Source: Gammaproteobacteria bacterium (GTDB lineage: Bacteria; Pseudomonadota; Gammaproteobacteria; Poriferisulfidales; Poriferisulfidaceae). From it: a stretch of 5,703 nucleotides of DNA. Positions within the stretch are counted from its first letter, which is position 1; each line of letters begins with the position of its first letter. The stretch lies in assembly GCA_007571105.1 (NCBI GenBank), contig RKRZ01000057.1, positions 1 to 5,703 of the forward strand, read 5' to 3'. The notes beneath the pieces are model-generated. The model was not told where the DNA came from and did not search any database. It was given only the letters and a program-made list of their open reading frames with translations. Made by a program: the position numbers and the translations under genes. This document shows, piece after piece, positions 5,041-5,703 of this stretch.

Positions 5041-5080
5041 GCGAATTCCCCTAGCAAAGGCGCGTGAATTCTGCTAACCT
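5041..5080 (+). promoter_or_regulatory. weak promoter candidate with a tandem near-repeat
   Basis: GCGAATTCCCCTAGC (5041-5055) and GTGAATTCTGCTAAC (5064-5078) match at 11 of 15 positions with a 23-bp offset, roughly two helical turns. The second copy contains TGCTAACCT, a possible extended -10 (TG at 5072-5073, TAACCT at 5075-5080), without a good -35. It could be a promoter or a binding site for a regulator of the small membrane-protein gene, in the 113-nt gap after dnaQ. Confidence 0.2.
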
Positions 5081-5146
5081 AATGCCACACTTCCGAACCT
5101 TGCGAACGTGAAGGCTTGGAAAATTTTTCTTGGAGGACCATTTGAA

Positions 5147-5356
5147 ATGGACAAAGTGATTACCGGGCTGATCATCGCGCTCGTGATAGGATTTTTCTAT
5201 TGGCTATCGCAACAAGAAGCAGAGGAATGGGAAGCCATGGTCGGGATGGGGGATGAGCGGCATTCCGCAGGGACTTATTCCAGTTATGATGCGTGTGTCG
5301 AGGCCGTCAAGGAGAAAGTTGACGTGTCGACGACGTCATATTCCTGCAGCAAGTAG
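5147..5356 (+). CDS. small single-pass membrane protein, unknown function
   Basis: A 69-residue protein of no family I recognise. The start is ATG 5147 because GGAGG at 5132-5136 sits 10 nt upstream; an in-frame GTG at 5108 would place that ribosome site inside the gene. Residues 4-20 (VITGLIIALVIGFFYWL) form one membrane helix with a lysine before it and an acidic segment after it (QQEAEEWEAM), predicting N-terminus in the cytoplasm and the tail in the periplasm. The tail has a serine/tyrosine-rich part and two cysteines, C50 (SSYDACVEAV) and C67 (SYSCSK). They could form a disulfide if the tail is periplasmic. It stands between dnaQ and a strong terminator, so it may be the end of the dnaQ transcript or a separate unit. 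Confidence 0.75.
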   Translation: MDKVITGLIIALVIGFFYWLSQQEAEEWEAMVGMGDERHSAGTYSSYDACVEAVKEKVDVSTTSYSCSK

Positions 5357-5370
5357 ACAGTTTTGCGCAT

Positions 5371-5391
5371 GGGGCGGGCTCTGTCTGCCCC
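5371..5391 (+). other. GC-rich stem-loop upstream of the terminator
   Basis: GGGGCGGG (5371-5378) can pair with TCTGCCCC (5384-5391) as RNA, eight pairs including two G-U, with a 5-base loop. No T-tract follows. It lies between the stop of the small membrane-protein gene and the intrinsic terminator, and might block 3' exonucleases. Confidence 0.3.
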
Positions 5392-5408
5392 AAGTGCGGA
5401 TCCCGATT

Positions 5409-5438
5409 CCGCGGGAGTCAAGTCCCGCGGTTTTTATT
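5409..5438 (+). terminator. intrinsic terminator overlapping the end of smpB
   Basis: CCGCGGGA (5409-5416), loop GTCAAG (5417-5422), TCCCGCGG (5423-5430), then TTTTTATT. The 8-bp stem is perfect and GC-rich with a tight loop and a direct T-tract. It ends transcription coming from dnaQ and the small membrane-protein gene. The same DNA encodes, on the other strand, the last residues of SmpB: the T-tract is the Asn/Lys codons, the right arm Arg and Gly, and the loop holds the smpB stop (5418-5420). There is no T-tract in the minus direction, so it should not terminate smpB. Confidence 0.85.
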
Positions 5439-5703
5439 GGCGTGGCGCATGATTCGCTCTTTGTCGCGCGCCCAATCGCGTTCCTTGATTTCCTGGCGTC
5501 GGTCTTGTCTGTGTTTGCCTCGCGCCAGGGCAAACACAAGTTTGGCCCGTCCGCGCTTCCAGTAAAGTGACAACGGAACCAGCGTGTAGCCCTTGCGATC
5601 TACTGTCCCCTGCAGGTGAGCAATCTCTTTGGCGTTCAACAACAATTTGCGTGGCCGGGTGGGTTCGGCGTCCAGGTGTGCGGCGTTGGGCAGAGGCGTA
5701 ATG
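5418..5703 (-). CDS. smpB: SsrA-binding protein SmpB (3' part only)
   Basis: The last 94 residues of SmpB, with the 5' end beyond the right edge. SmpB binds tmRNA and brings it to stalled ribosomes, where its C-terminal tail occupies the empty mRNA channel during trans-translation. The visible part aligns with E. coli SmpB: PTRPRKLLLN (14-23 of the fragment), GYTLVPLSLYWKRGRAKL (38-55), and the conserved tail GKHRQDRRQEIKERDW, then KERIM (81-85). It continues in frame to the window edge with a short Lys/Asn/Arg extension (HANKNRGT). It is convergent to the small membrane-protein gene and its final codons lie in that gene's terminator. No ssrA gene is visible inside the window. Confidence 0.96.
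   Translation of the reverse strand, partial: ITPLPNAAHLDAEPTRPRKLLLNAKEIAHLQGTVDRKGYTLVPLSLYWKRGRAKLVFALARGKHRQDRRQEIKERDWARDKERIMRHANKNRGT

Noticed and set aside
1..5703. CRISPR array, tRNA, rRNA, insertion-sequence ends or a classic defence cluster.
   Set aside because: No regularly spaced repeats, no recognisable tRNA or rRNA sequence, no transposase and no long terminal inverted repeats were seen on either strand.

Overview
The window looks like chromosomal DNA of a proteobacterium, most likely a gammaproteobacterium, with GC content in the mid-50s by eye (not counted). The taxonomic guess rests on a YafS-type methyltransferase, RNase HI and the DNA polymerase III epsilon subunit being adjacent, a neighbourhood known from enterobacteria. 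PdxH, ThpR and SmpB of ordinary proteobacterial type support it. The species cannot be named from this sequence.

Layout. (1) Positions 1-1167 are gene-poor and look eroded. They hold a short plus-strand ORF with a good signal peptide and the first strand of an outer-membrane barrel that stops after 64 residues. Next comes a minus-strand gene for a secreted beta-sandwich-like protein that has no convincing start codon and is broken by a frameshift. Upstream of that is a roughly 200-nt non-coding stretch with competing inverted repeats, and a possible 34-codon ORF behind a perfect Shine-Dalgarno. (2) Positions 1168-2485 are a compact minus-strand operon: an unknown 74-residue protein, then thpR (2H phosphoesterase, apparently without an AUG start), then a 13-codon ORF, then a MacroD/YmdB-type macrodomain protein. 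Its junctions include CTGA and ATGA overlaps. (3) Positions 2540-5033 are a plus-strand operon, pdxH, yafS-like methyltransferase, rnhA, dnaQ, with the last three genes linked by ATGA overlaps. (4) Positions 5147-5356 encode a small single-pass membrane protein followed by a strong intrinsic terminator. (5) The 3' part of smpB enters convergently from the right edge; its last codons form part of that terminator.

How the parts work together. The minus operon pairs a 2H cyclic phosphodiesterase with a macrodomain hydrolase. In yeast tRNA splicing such enzymes act in sequence: ADP-ribose 1'',2''-cyclic phosphate is opened to ADP-ribose 1''-phosphate, which a macrodomain enzyme dephosphorylates. 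Whether this operon does the same chemistry is an inference. The plus operon combines vitamin B6 cofactor salvage (PdxH) with RNA primer/R-loop removal (RNase HI) and replication proofreading (DnaQ). Translational coupling should hold the levels of the methyltransferase, RNase HI and DnaQ together. The two operons diverge from the 54-nt gap at 2486-2539.

The best leads for something undescribed are the thpR-macrodomain operon with its non-AUG start and 13-codon coupling ORF, the mutually exclusive inverted repeats at 878-1043, and a terminator built from the smpB C-terminal codons.
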